Of a stretch of 64,000 bases of DNA, positions 52,608 through 61,193 are shown piece by piece. Each line of letters begins with the position of its first letter. Position 1 is the stretch's first letter. The position numbers were made by a program, and so were the translations under genes. This DNA comes from Actinopolymorpha rutila (GTDB lineage Bacteria > Actinomycetota > Actinomycetes > Propionibacteriales > Actinopolymorphaceae): contig NZ_JACBZH010000001.1 in the NCBI RefSeq assembly GCF_013407855.1, positions 1,984,001 to 2,048,000 on the forward strand, written 5' to 3'. The notes below the pieces were generated by a model, which was given only the letters and a program-made list of their open reading frames with translations, searched no databases and was not told where the DNA came from.

Positions 52608-54704
52608 CTACTGCGCGGCGCTGCTCCTGGCCCAGCGCCGGACGCGACCCGCGAGTCGACGTCCGGTGAGGACCGATCGCTTCCACGCATCGCCACCCGG
52701 CGTTTTCGCTCCGGGGGTGCGCCGCGCCGGAAGGGACAGGGCTTCCACGGTTGGTACGCCGTCGGTCGTCGTGATGACCGTGGCCGGAAGTCGTACGAAG
52801 GCGGTGCCGGCGGTGAGGCGGACCTCCACCGACCAGCGCCCTGGATCAAGCTCACCGTGGTGGCGGGCCAACAGGATCGAGCCTGCGGCGGCGGTCGTCT
52901 CGGCAGGGGTGAGCGCTGCCGGGATGGTGACCACGGAACCGGCGACCGTGTTCTGCGTCAGTCGCAGGGCGCTGCTGCCGTTGACCGGCTGTGGCACGAC
53001 GGCCGTGAGTGGGACGGAGATGTGCAGGTCCAGGCTGTTGTCGCCGTAGCCGATCTGCGGCAGCTCCCTCATGATGTGCAGGCTGTCGAGGCGGTTGGTG
53101 TGGTTCCCGACGTCGAGGGTGAGATTGCCCTTGTCGGTCCGGTAGGGCGTCACCACCGTGTCCGGGTTGGCGAGTACGGCGGGGACGCAGTGGTACGTGG
53201 CTGCGTCGGAACGGTGCGATCCCAACCGGGTTTCCTTCGTCCAGCCACAGCTGGTGAGGCGAACGAAGAGGTCCCAGGTTCCCGTCGGGAGCGGCCGTCC
53301 GCTCGCGGCAGTGGCGATGTCGACGGCGGCCTTCGCCTGGAACACCTGCCCGAAGACCGCACCCTGCTCCGCGACTGGGTGGCGGACGCAGTTGAAGGTG
53401 GTCGGGAGCAGGTATTCGGCCCTGGTGTCCCGGTCCCTGGCGAGTACGTCGACCTTGCTCTTCTGTAGCCGGGACGTGCAGTCCAGGTCGGCTTCGGTGA
53501 GCGCGGCCTGTCCGGCAGGCGACAGCGTGGAGTACACGCCGAGTGCGTCGCGGCCGTCGCGGTGGGCGAACGTGAGCAGCTCGCCACCGTTGCGTAGCTC
53601 CGCGGTCAGCGTCAGCTGGAGGGTGCCGGCCTGCCAGCCGACGTCGTCGAGCTGGGCCGCGGCGGCGATGTCGTTCTCCCAGTTGGCGAAGCTGACCAGG
53701 TCGTCCAGGAGGCCTGCTTGGGCGAGGCTGCCGATGACCCGGTGGGTGGGGGCGAGAGGCGCCGCGACGCCGGGCCCGAACCGTTCGGCGACCACCTTCC
53801 GGATCTCGTGCAGGAGGGGGCCGCGTTGGACGGCGGGGGTGTCGAGCAGTCGTTTGCCACGGAGCCGTTCCAACATCTCCACCCGATACCAGCGGCGGTA
53901 GAGGCGGTCGCGTAGCGGTCCGGGTTCGGTGTTGGCCTCGACGACGTCCAGAGCCTCGCGCAGAAAGCCGAAATAGCTCTCGGGCTCGAGGCGCTCGAAC
54001 CCGGCGTTGGAGTCGTCGTCACGGCGCACGTGGTAGTAGCAGACATAGTCGCTGAGTACGGAGATGGTGTCGGCGGCGAAGTAGGCGGCGATCACGAAGA
54101 CGTGGTCCTCGAGCCGGCGGCGGCCTTCGGGAAAGCGGAGACCGTGCTTGTCGAGAAACGACCTGCGGAAGAGCTTGTGTGGGGTGAGGCTGTCGATGAG
54201 CGGCGCGTCGGACAACGTCGCGGTCGGGTAGGTCTTGCGGAACAGTTCGCGGGGGACGCCACGTCCCTTGCCGACCATCTTGCCGACAACGATGTCGGAG
54301 TCGTTGGCCTTGGCAAACGCGTACATGCGGCGCAGTGCCTGCTGGCCGAGCAGGTCGTCGTTGTCGAGGAAGAAGACGTACTCGCCGTGGGCTGCCTCGA
54401 TGCCGACGTTGCGTGGCTTGCCGGACCAGCCGGAGTTCGCCTGGTGGATCACCCGGATGAAGGGGTGTGTCGCGGCGAGGTCGTCCAGGCGGCGTGGGCT
54501 GCCGTCGGTGCTGCCGTCGTCGACGAAGATCACCTCGAAGTCCCCGGCCGGCATGTCCTGGTCCATCAGCGAGGCGATGCAGTCCTCCAGATAACGCCCC
54601 GGGTTGTACACCGGGACGATCACGCTCACCTTCACAGCAGCCTCCCGCGAGGGGACGGCCTCCGGTGTCGAGGGGCCAACGGCGGGCGATGTCTGGAATG
54701 TCAT
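52608..54704 (-). CDS. Family 2 glycosyltransferase, TarS-like wall polymer enzyme
   Basis: 698 residues. GT-A domain at about 25-270: VKVSVIVPVYNPGRYLEDCI, FVDDGSTDGSP (Asp62, Asp63), NSGWSGKPRNVGIEAAHGEY, FFLDNDD (Asp114-117) and the acceptor-side RRRLEDHVFV. A helical linker and two beta-rich domains (about 400-670) follow, as in TarS-type wall teichoic acid transferases. No membrane segment. The ATG at 54704 has GAGGG 6 bases upstream; a GTG at 54635 with GGGAGG is the alternative. BlaI-like boxes lie about 170-210 bases upstream. Confidence 0.88.
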   Translation of the reverse strand: MTFQTSPAVGPSTPEAVPSREAAVKVSVIVPVYNPGRYLEDCIASLMDQDMPAGDFEVIFVDDGSTDGSPRRLDDLAATHPFIRVIHQANSGWSGKPRNVGIEAAHGEYVFFLDNDDLLGQQALRRMYAFAKANDSDIVVGKMVGKGRGVPRELFRKTYPTATLSDAPLIDSLTPHKLFRRSFLDKHGLRFPEGRRRLEDHVFVIAAYFAADTISVLSDYVCYYHVRRDDDSNAGFERLEPESYFGFLREALDVVEANTEPGPLRDRLYRRWYRVEMLERLRGKRLLDTPAVQRGPLLHEIRKVVAERFGPGVAAPLAPTHRVIGSLAQAGLLDDLVSFANWENDIAAAAQLDDVGWQAGTLQLTLTAELRNGGELLTFAHRDGRDALGVYSTLSPAGQAALTEADLDCTSRLQKSKVDVLARDRDTRAEYLLPTTFNCVRHPVAEQGAVFGQVFQAKAAVDIATAASGRPLPTGTWDLFVRLTSCGWTKETRLGSHRSDAATYHCVPAVLANPDTVVTPYRTDKGNLTLDVGNHTNRLDSLHIMRELPQIGYGDNSLDLHISVPLTAVVPQPVNGSSALRLTQNTVAGSVVTIPAALTPAETTAAAGSILLARHHGELDPGRWSVEVRLTAGTAFVRLPATVITTTDGVPTVEALSLPARRTPGAKTPGGDAWKRSVLTGRRLAGRVRRWARSSAAQ

Positions 54705-54870
54705 GTCGGACCCTCACTCATCTGGTTGCTGGTGGATCGGCGGGACCAAACCGGGTGCCGTGCGCGACGGTGACGGACCGAGTGCGGGTGAGCGGTCGGG
54801 CTGGGCAGGTTGATGCCCGTTCGAACATGCGTTTGCCCGCTTCGGGTACCTGGCTCACCTGCTCGTACTA

Positions 54871-54885
54871 CTACTGTTGTGGTAG
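54871..54885. promoter_or_regulatory. Degenerate BlaI-like box upstream of the glycosyltransferase
   Basis: CTACTGTTGTGGTAG, a weaker dyad than the other boxes, 28 bases centre to centre from the box at 54899-54913, the same spacing as the pair at 44.1 kb. Confidence 0.5.
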
Positions 54886-54898
54886 TTTCCAGAGACTA

Positions 54899-54913
54899 CT
54901 ACAGACTTTGTAG
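54899..54913. promoter_or_regulatory. BlaI box between glycosyltransferase and small membrane protein
   Basis: CTACAGACTTTGTAG (TACA-N5-TGTA), directly followed by TTGACA at 54914-54919. It lies between the leftward glycosyltransferase and the rightward small gene. Confidence 0.65.
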
Positions 54914-55083
54914 TTGACAAGCCGGAGTGTACGAAAGACGCGCTTGACGAGGCTTGACGATGACTGGGCTGCCCGATGGATGGCTTCACTGCAGGAGACC
55001 CGACGTGTCAGACCCGATCGCGCCAGACATGACCGGAGTGGCGGCCGACCACTGGGAATCAGGGCAGCGGAACTGCCACTGAC

Positions 55084-55218
55084 ATGTGGAACGACTTCGA
55101 CAACATCCTCGAACTGATCATCGGCTTCACCGGTGGAGTCGCGGCCTTGTTGTTCCTGCTCGGCTGGATCGAGGATCGGCTCGAACGTGATCCGGGTCGA
55201 CGCCGACGCTGGCGGTGA
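55084..55218 (+). CDS. Small membrane protein
   Basis: 44 residues: an acidic amphipathic start MWNDFDNILELI, one helix (IGFTGGVAALLFLLGWI) and a strongly basic tail ending RRRRWR. The charge pattern fits an inserted single-span protein. No clear ribosome site; coding is judged from topology and codon use. Function unknown. It lies on the rightward side of the BlaI box. Confidence 0.6.
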   Translation: MWNDFDNILELIIGFTGGVAALLFLLGWIEDRLERDPGRRRRWR

Positions 55219-55290
55219 GATTCCGTCGTACGGGCATCTGGTCAGGAGGACGCCTCCGGCGAGCCGGCTCTGACCGGTGGTGGTGCGGGG

Positions 55291-55328
55291 GAGCGGGTGA
55301 CGGGAATCGAACCCGCAGGACCAGCTTG
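55291..55328 (-). repeat. tRNA-Gly 3'-end fragment, copy 1 (candidate att site)
   Basis: On the minus strand this is the anticodon-stem-to-acceptor 3' part of a tRNA-Gly (AAGCTGGTC, GCGGGTTCGATTCCCGT, CACCCGCTC). 38 bases match copy 2 at 56680-56717 with one mismatch. The 5' half of a tRNA is absent, so this is not a functional tRNA. Confidence 0.75.
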
Positions 55329-55538
55329 CCTCTGGCGACGCTTTCGGCGCAGATTGGTCGTCCAAGTCTTCTGACTGCGGTGTCTGGCGCAGGCCGACGT
55401 CGCATCCGCGAAACAGGGCGGCAAGGTGCATGCCGCTGTGCGTGACCGCGCGAGGTTCGGTTACCTCGGCCCTGGCAGCGGTCGACCAAAGTGAATGAGT
55501 ACTTGCCGCATCTGCTGCAAAGCTGCAGGTCGACAAGT

Positions 55539-55567
55539 GTGCTCCCCGCGTACGCGGGGGTGATCCG
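55539..55567 (+). CRISPR. Single type I-E-like CRISPR repeat, no array
   Basis: A 29-base stretch beginning GTGCTCCCCGCG and ending GGGGGTGATCCG with stem CCCCGCG-TA-CGCGGGG has the length and form of actinobacterial type I-E repeats. No second copy occurs one repeat-plus-spacer unit away on either side, and no cas genes are in the window. Best read as a relic or chance solo repeat. Confidence 0.5.
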
Positions 55568-55613
55568 GCCGATGCCGCGCCGCTCGGCAAGTGCCGTGAG
55601 GATGGCAAGCGCC

Positions 55614-56168
55614 TTAGACGAGGGATGCTGCCGCGCGGCGTCGATAGGCCCATGCCAGCACCAGGAGCGATGGGCCCCAGAGGTTCAACGGGGCATAGCA
55701 AGCGGTGAAGACGGCCGTCCACGGTCCGCTCGTCATGCTGCCCGGACCATGACCTGTCCAGACCCTCCAGAAGCCCACTGTCCAGATCAACACGAGTGCC
55801 ATCGATCCGAGCGCGGCGACGAAGAATACGGCCTTCGGGTGAACCCCTCGACCGCCGAAGTGGGGCACCCATTGCGGAATCTCGTTCCCCAACGGCTGGA
55901 CAAGTCCGAACGCGGTGAGCGCGACGACCTCCGACAGCACACTGATCAGAGCGATGTAGACCGAGCTCCACCCATGCGAGACCCAGGGGTGGCCAGAGGC
56001 GTCCAGCTGGCCCATGGGAAACCCGAACGCCGCGGCCAGTCGCCAGAGACCGGAGGGGAGTACCAGGAAGGGAATCGCGTGTGCCAACCTTTTGGCCCAT
56101 CGGGGCGCTGATCGCTGTGCAACGTCGTCACAGGTCCGAACCTGGTTCGAGCTGGTGGCTGTCGTCAT
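55614..56168 (-). CDS. Hypothetical multi-span membrane protein
   Basis: 184 residues, about four helices (AHAIPFLVLPSGLWRLAAAF; VYIALISVLSEVVALTAFGL; AVFFVAALGSMALVLIWTVG; PLNLWGPSLLVLAWAYRRR). ATG at 56168 next to GAGGGA. Similar proteins of unknown role are common in actinobacteria, by recall of LVLPSGLWRLA. It lies between the two tRNA-Gly fragments. Confidence 0.7.
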   Translation of the reverse strand: MTTATSSNQVRTCDDVAQRSAPRWAKRLAHAIPFLVLPSGLWRLAAAFGFPMGQLDASGHPWVSHGWSSVYIALISVLSEVVALTAFGLVQPLGNEIPQWVPHFGGRGVHPKAVFFVAALGSMALVLIWTVGFWRVWTGHGPGSMTSGPWTAVFTACYAPLNLWGPSLLVLAWAYRRRAAASLV

Positions 56169-56677
56169 TCCCTCACATTCGAGGATGCAACTTAGCCGGC
56201 CATCCCTCGGCCGAGGGGGACCTCGTCCCTCGATCGAGGGGGGCTTGCGCCTGGCACCGCAGCCGATCTTGGGGAATTCAGCTCGGCGCGGTCGACGCTG
56301 CGAGCACCCGATGGCCGAGCCGACCGTGGGCGTGGAGGAGTCCGAAAGCGTCAAGGCGGATGGGCTGTCCAGCCCGACAGGCAGCTACGCGTCGACCAGT
56401 CGCTCGAGGGTCGCCACGCCGGGCCGGAGTTCGTCTGGAGGTGACGTCCCGTGGAGTGGTGTAGCTCGTCGCGTGGTGCTCTGCGAGTGCGAGCAACAAT
56501 GCCGTAGCGGCGGTGGCTGTCCTGCCATTCGTCGTGGGCCTCGATCAGCACGCAGCTCGAGAGCCGGAGGAGGGCGGCGGGGTTGGGAAGATCGCCACGA
56601 CGTCGGTGCGTCTCTTGACCTCTCGACGAGAAGACCCAGGTCGAGCCGGTGCCTGCTCTGACCTGGGCCTTGTGGTG
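56169..56677. other. Region without a supported gene
   Basis: About 500 bases between the membrane-protein gene and the second tRNA-Gly fragment. Open frames on both strands are short and conflict with each other. No domain recognised. Confidence 0.4.
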
Positions 56678-56721
56678 TGGAGCGGGTGACGGGAATCGAA
56701 CCCGCATGACCAGCTTGGAAG
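56678..56721 (-). repeat. tRNA-Gly 3'-end fragment, copy 2 (candidate att site)
   Basis: On the minus strand it runs from the anticodon loop (CTTCCAA, anticodon TCC) through the 3' anticodon stem and T arm to the acceptor end CACCCGCTCCA. The upstream sequence cannot form the matching 5' half, so identity starts inside the anticodon loop, a usual crossover point for tRNA-targeting integrases. Confidence 0.75.
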
Positions 56722-57026
56722 ATGCGGAAACGACCCTGGACGGGCGGCCTGGAGTGACCTCCGGTCACCTCGTGGAGCCGAGGTGTTGGCGTCGAAGCGC
56801 GGACGTGGAGGAAGCATGCGCGCAGTGCGATATTCGCTTGAACGAGAACACAGTGGAACGTTCTTAACGCCAACAGTGCTCGACTCTCGGCGGCTGGTAA
56901 CGTGAAAAAGAAGATTGACTCATATCAAGATAACGGCAAGATTTCTGCCGGTGAACCGGGACGCCGACCGACAAAGAGAGAACTGGAGATTGCGCAATAC
57001 TGCGGTTCTGGCGTTCGGTCGAGCTA
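56722..57026. other. Lower-GC junction region
   Basis: 305 bases where GC falls visibly, including an A-rich run near 56903-56913. A possible weak promoter (TTGACT 56915-56920, then AAGATT after 17 bases) points right toward the broken gene. No gene recognised. Confidence 0.35.
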
Positions 57027-57766
57027 TTGGGTGCACCTCGATTGAACTCCCAAAATTCCGATGAGCGTTGGCACCTGGTGCGGCCAGGGCAACTATTGCC
57101 GTGGAGTGAGCAGCATCCGCTGTGCCGACAGCGCCTAAATAGAGACAAGGTGTGGAGACACACGGTCTATGGCGGCGTATTTCGTCTGGACCAGTTGCAC
57201 GCCGCCCTAGAGCAGGCGTTCGGTCCGTCTGGGCCCGATGTGGATGAGCGTGTCCCGCGCGGAGAAGCGCACTCTTCGCCGTAATTGTGGGCGAGGATGG
57301 TCGGCTGTTGTTGGACACGTTGGTGTTATCAACTGCTGCGTGGGCGGTCGGGCGAGCGCATCGGCCAAGCTCAGGCGGAAGGTCTTGGCTGGAAGGCTTC
57401 GAGCAGGCCGCCAACCGATTCACCGACGCCGTGCGCGAGATACTGACTGCCACTGAGGACGACAAGGATGCTGCGAACCTCAGTGAGGACGAAAGACCGC
57501 TGACCAAACCGGTAAACGGCTCGGAATTGACCGCACTGGTTCGGTTGGCAGCTAATCAGCTTGGCATAGGGAATATCCTCAATCCTTCGGATCTTCGAGT
57601 CCACAGTGAGATCGTGAACCGTGAACAGGTCTCGGGTACAGCTTCAGGCTTCTTGAATAGTTTCTACATCGACGACCTTGCGAGGGTCGCGAACGCGGTG
57701 AAAGAAGGTGATAGGCCCGGGTGCCGACCGATCCCTTCCGCATATCCATACATGATGGGTTGTTGA
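57027..57766 (+). pseudogene. Low-GC degenerate gene, N-terminal part of an unknown protein
   Basis: First frame: SDERWHLVRPGQLLPWSEQH, VWRHTVYGGVFRLDQLHAAL, EQAFGPSGPDVDERVPRGEA. After one missing base near 57270 it continues ALFAVIVGEDGRLLLDTLVL, STAAWAVGRAHRP, WLEGFEQAANRFTDAVREIL, and SGFLNSFYIDDLARVANAVK. It resembles the N-terminal region of a larger protein, which I cannot name. It stops where an IS256-type fragment begins, so it is truncated as well as frameshifted. Confidence 0.6.
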
Positions 57767-57843
57767 ACCAGCTGACCGGCTGGGTGCTGGAGACCGCTCT
57801 TGAGGAGGAGATGAGCGATCACCTCGGCTATGACAAGCACCAG
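57754..57843 (+). mobile_element. IS256/Mutator-family transposase fragment
   Basis: Thirty codons read DGLLNQLTGWVLETALEEEM then SDHLGYDKHQ, the N-terminal signature of IS256-family transposases. The rest of the transposase and any terminal repeats are missing. Confidence 0.7.
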
Positions 57844-58068
57844 GTGGCACTCCCGGCGAGCAGTCGCAGCTTCTCCGCCGGAGGAAACGACCGCCGCCGT
57901 GGCCGGTCTGATCGAGGTCCTTCCGTCGCCATGACCCCATCGTTCCTGACGGACATATCTGTGCCGGGAATCGTCATCGAAGGAAGATCCATCCTCGCCC
58001 CGAGAGGGCTACTTGCTCTGAACCACTGGACTCACCCAACCCTGACACCCAGGGATGCGCGGCCGCGG

Positions 58069-59532
58069 CTATCGGCCTCGTGCCAGCTGTGGATTGCCCG
58101 GCAGGACGGATGTCGACTCCGCTCGCCATAGCAGGTGCGCCCCGTAGCCGCGCCACGGTCGCCATTGGTTGGCTCGTCGCGTGAGGCCGGCTGCGTCGGC
58201 GGGTAGCTGGTGCGCCCCAGCGGCCGAGCGCAGGCTGTGGTCGGCGGCGGGGAAGGAGTCTGGATCACCGAGCGCGTGCAGCATGAGGTCCTCGACCTGG
58301 GCGGGACCGAGACCGGGTACGGCGAGCAGGCCGCGGCGGACCTCAACGCGGTCGGCGCCCTCGTCCAGGCGTAGCTCGCCGGTGGCGAGCTGCTGCGCCA
58401 TCTCCCGCACCGTGCTCGCTCGGGCCGCGGGCATAGCGAGGTCGGCAGCGGCGATGGCTGCGGGGCCTGGAAACGTGTGGGTCAGTCCGCCGTCGGGGCC
58501 GGGCAGCGGCTCGGCGAGCGCCGCGACCAGGGTCTGCGCATGTGGGCCGAGCACGGTGCGCAGCGCGGTCTCTGCACCGTCCACTGTGCCTGGTAACCGC
58601 AACCCTGGCGTCGCCTCGGCAAGCGGCGCGAGGGCCGGATCTGTGGCCAGCACCGGAAGATAGCTGCCAGGATCGGCGTCGAGGTCGAGCAGGCGCCGGC
58701 AGCGGGCCACGGCGGAGCCCAGATCGGCCACGGTTGCCAGCCGGAGCGTCGCGTGCACATGGTCGGGCGTTGGGTGCAGCGTTACCGTGCCCGGGCCGCC
58801 GGGGAGCCGGAGCACCCGCCGGTACGCGCGGTGGGCGTACTCCTCGATGCCCGGCAGCGCGCGGGCCGCCAGCCATTCGACCACCCCGTGCGGGTCATAC
58901 GGTTGCCGCAGAGCCAGCCGCAGTGTGAGGCCGCCTGGGTGCGGGGCGCCGCGGCGGCGCACGGCCGCGCGTAGTTGTGACGGTGTGGCGTCGAAGATCT
59001 CGCGGAGCGTGTCGTTGAACTGCCGGATGCTGGAAAAGCCGGCGGCGAAGGCGACCTCGCCGAACGGCATCCTGGTGGTCTCGACGAGTAGCCGTGCCTG
59101 GTAAGCCCGCTGGGAGCGAGCCAGCGCGAGCGGTGGGGCGCCGACCGCGTCCACCAGCAGGCGGTGCAGATGTCGGACGCTGACCGCGAGCTGCCGGGCC
59201 AACCCAGGCACGCCTTCGCGGTCGATGACGCCGTCGGCGATTAGCCGCATCGCCCGACCGACGACGTCGGCCCGGCTGTTCCACTCCGCCGATCCGGGCG
59301 CCGCGTCCGGGCGGCAGCGCTTGCAAGCGCGCAGCCCCGCGAGCTGAGCGGCAGCGGCGGTCCGGTAGAAGGTGACGTTGGCCGGCTTCGGGCAAACCGG
59401 CGAAGGGCAGCTCGGCCGGCAGTAGATCCCGGTGGTACGTACCCCGACAATGAACCAGCCGTCGAAGCGTGGATCGCGGCTGCGGGTGGCCTGGTAGCAG
59501 CTCTCGAAGTCGAGGTCCATCTCGGCGATCAT
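58069..59532 (-). CDS. AlkA-type DNA glycosylase fused to Ada N-terminal and AraC domains
   Basis: 487 residues. Ada zinc domain: GVRTTGIYCRPSCPSPVCPK (Cys38, Cys42) and LRACKRCRPDA (Cys70, Cys73). AraC-type helix-turn-helix: LAVSVRHLHRLLVDAVGAPP, FGEVAFAAGFSSIRQFNDTL. AlkA part from about 195: GVVEWLAARALPGIEEY, then VPGLGPAQVEDLMLHALGDP with the catalytic Asp in FPAADHSL. It senses and repairs alkylated DNA. The ATG at 59532 overlaps the MFS stop by 4 bases (ATGA). Confidence 0.92.
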   Translation of the reverse strand: MIAEMDLDFESCYQATRSRDPRFDGWFIVGVRTTGIYCRPSCPSPVCPKPANVTFYRTAAAAQLAGLRACKRCRPDAAPGSAEWNSRADVVGRAMRLIADGVIDREGVPGLARQLAVSVRHLHRLLVDAVGAPPLALARSQRAYQARLLVETTRMPFGEVAFAAGFSSIRQFNDTLREIFDATPSQLRAAVRRRGAPHPGGLTLRLALRQPYDPHGVVEWLAARALPGIEEYAHRAYRRVLRLPGGPGTVTLHPTPDHVHATLRLATVADLGSAVARCRRLLDLDADPGSYLPVLATDPALAPLAEATPGLRLPGTVDGAETALRTVLGPHAQTLVAALAEPLPGPDGGLTHTFPGPAAIAAADLAMPAARASTVREMAQQLATGELRLDEGADRVEVRRGLLAVPGLGPAQVEDLMLHALGDPDSFPAADHSLRSAAGAHQLPADAAGLTRRANQWRPWRGYGAHLLWRAESTSVLPGNPQLARGR

Positions 59533-60791
59533 GCCTGATCCCCGGCGCCGACCCTGTCGGGTGTCCTGCCGTCGGCGGCCCGATATCGCGCCCCAGCGGC
59601 GGCTAGGTCCCGGGCGAAGGCGAGGGCGGGCATCGCCATCAGCGCGCAGATCGCCAGCACAGTGGCGGCGACGCCGTCCCGCAGGGTCAGCGCAGCCAGC
59701 CCAGCGCCCAGCGGCGGAGTGGCCTGCATCAGCGTCCGCAGCACCGCGAACAACCGCCCGTGCACATCGGATGGGGCGGCAGCCATTCGTAGGGTCTGCG
59801 CCCAGGTGGTCATCGCTGCCGCGCAGCCGCCCAGCCCGACCAGGCCCACCACGGCAACCCACGGGGACGGGACCAGCACGGCGAGGACGGCCATCGCGGC
59901 CACGAGCGACGCCAACACCACCGAGCGCGTCAGCGACGGCCGCCAGGACCAGCGCAGCAGAACCAGCGCGGCGAGCAACTCGCCCCCTGTCACCGCGGCC
60001 ACCAAGTAGCCGTACCCGCCAGCGCCGAGCCCGTACTCGACCGCCCGCTCCGGCAGCACCACCAGCAAGGCACCCTCGCCGATGTTGAACAACGCGAACA
60101 TGAACGTGGTGTCGCGCAGCACCGGCTCGCGCACCATCAGCCGCAGCACCGGCCCAAGCCCACCGCCACGCCGGGACACCGTGGCCGGCCGGGTGACCGC
60201 CCGCGCCGGACCGGCGCCTATCCGCGTGCCGAGCAGGCACAGCGCGAAGATCACGTAGCTCAGTACGTCGAAGGCCACCACGTACCCGGCCCCGACCGTA
60301 GCCACCGCGACGCCGGCACCGACGGCGCCGACCAGGCCCGCGATCCCGAAGCTCACCGACTCCAGGGCGTTTGCGGCCATCAGCTGCCCTGGCGCCACCA
60401 GTTCGGGAATCAGCGCCGGGAACCCGGCCAGGCTGGTCATCTTCAGCAGCCCGTACACCCCAGCGACCATGTACAGCTGAACAGCGGTCAACCCGCCCCA
60501 CACCGCAGCCAGCGGCACCGTGCCGAACACCGCCGCCCGCACCAGGCTGTCCCCGACGAGCAGCCACCGGCGGTCGTACCTGTCGAGGGCCCATCCGGCG
60601 ACCAGCCCACCGACCGCCACCGGCGCTGTGTAGAGCACGGCAAGGATCGCCACGCTGCCGTGGGCCAAACCCAACGCGTATGCCACCAACGCGACCCAGC
60701 TCGCCGCATCTCCGGCCGCCGACACGGTGGCCCCGATCCACACCCGGCGGAACGCGGCGTTGCTCAGTGGGGACTCGCTCTTGTCGATCAC
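59529..60791 (-). CDS. MFS transporter
   Basis: 420 residues, about 12 helices. NAAFRRVWIGATVSAAGDAA start, GLVAGWALDRYDRRWLLVGD loop, FPALIPELVAPGQLMAANAL, then WAQTLRMAAAPSDVHGRLFA in the second half, as in macrolide-efflux-like MFS proteins. GTG at 60791 is tentative; the open frame continues upstream without conserved sequence. First gene of the unit with Ada-AlkA; the substrate is unknown. Confidence 0.87.
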   Translation of the reverse strand: MIDKSESPLSNAAFRRVWIGATVSAAGDAASWVALVAYALGLAHGSVAILAVLYTAPVAVGGLVAGWALDRYDRRWLLVGDSLVRAAVFGTVPLAAVWGGLTAVQLYMVAGVYGLLKMTSLAGFPALIPELVAPGQLMAANALESVSFGIAGLVGAVGAGVAVATVGAGYVVAFDVLSYVIFALCLLGTRIGAGPARAVTRPATVSRRGGGLGPVLRLMVREPVLRDTTFMFALFNIGEGALLVVLPERAVEYGLGAGGYGYLVAAVTGGELLAALVLLRWSWRPSLTRSVVLASLVAAMAVLAVLVPSPWVAVVGLVGLGGCAAAMTTWAQTLRMAAAPSDVHGRLFAVLRTLMQATPPLGAGLAALTLRDGVAATVLAICALMAMPALAFARDLAAAGARYRAADGRTPDRVGAGDQA

Positions 60792-61193
60792 GCGTCCATG
60801 CTTCAGGTACGCCGCCGGCCGACGCTGGCGGAAATCCGCCAACTCGGTCCAGCCGGCGCAGTCCAGATCATGGACCGGCATCGCGGCGCTATCAATGCAC
60901 TTCGCTGCTTCGATGGGCTGGTGCTCAAGGGGTCCCCGCCCGGGGCTAGCGCCGTCAAGCCCGCCGAGCGGTGCCGCCCGCCTGGCCATCGAAAGCTGAA
61001 GCAGTTCAGGGTCTGTGGCAGTTCGAGCGTCCATAATGACAACCCGGAGTGCCTATTGGGAATTCCCGATCCCGCTGTGACATTTCTTCACTGCTCCGCA
61101 TCTTCCCGCCACGGCTGTCCCCTGCGCATACTCCAGGACCGCCGCCCTCGAGGCATCGAAGGGCGACGGCCGATCGGATGGAGCTGATGGAAA
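60792..61193. other. Divergent intergenic region
   Basis: About 400 bases between the leftward MFS gene and the rightward aldo/keto reductase. No conserved coding. Contains the perfect palindrome GGGAATTCCC at 61058-61067, a possible regulator site. Confidence 0.4.

Noticed and set aside
54914-55117. A 67-codon frame upstream of the small membrane protein
   Set aside because: No recognisable domain, poor start context, and it overlaps the better 44-residue gene in another frame.
55539-55620. A CRISPR array
   Set aside because: Only one repeat is present; no second copy at the expected spacing and no cas genes.
55291-56721. Two full tRNA-Gly genes
   Set aside because: Only the 3' parts match; neither has a 5' acceptor strand, D arm or complete anticodon stem.
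58069-60741. One 890-codon minus-strand frame suggesting a giant fusion
   Set aside because: The Ada-AlkA protein starts at 59532 and overlaps the MFS stop by 4 bases; the upstream part is a shadow of the MFS gene in another frame.
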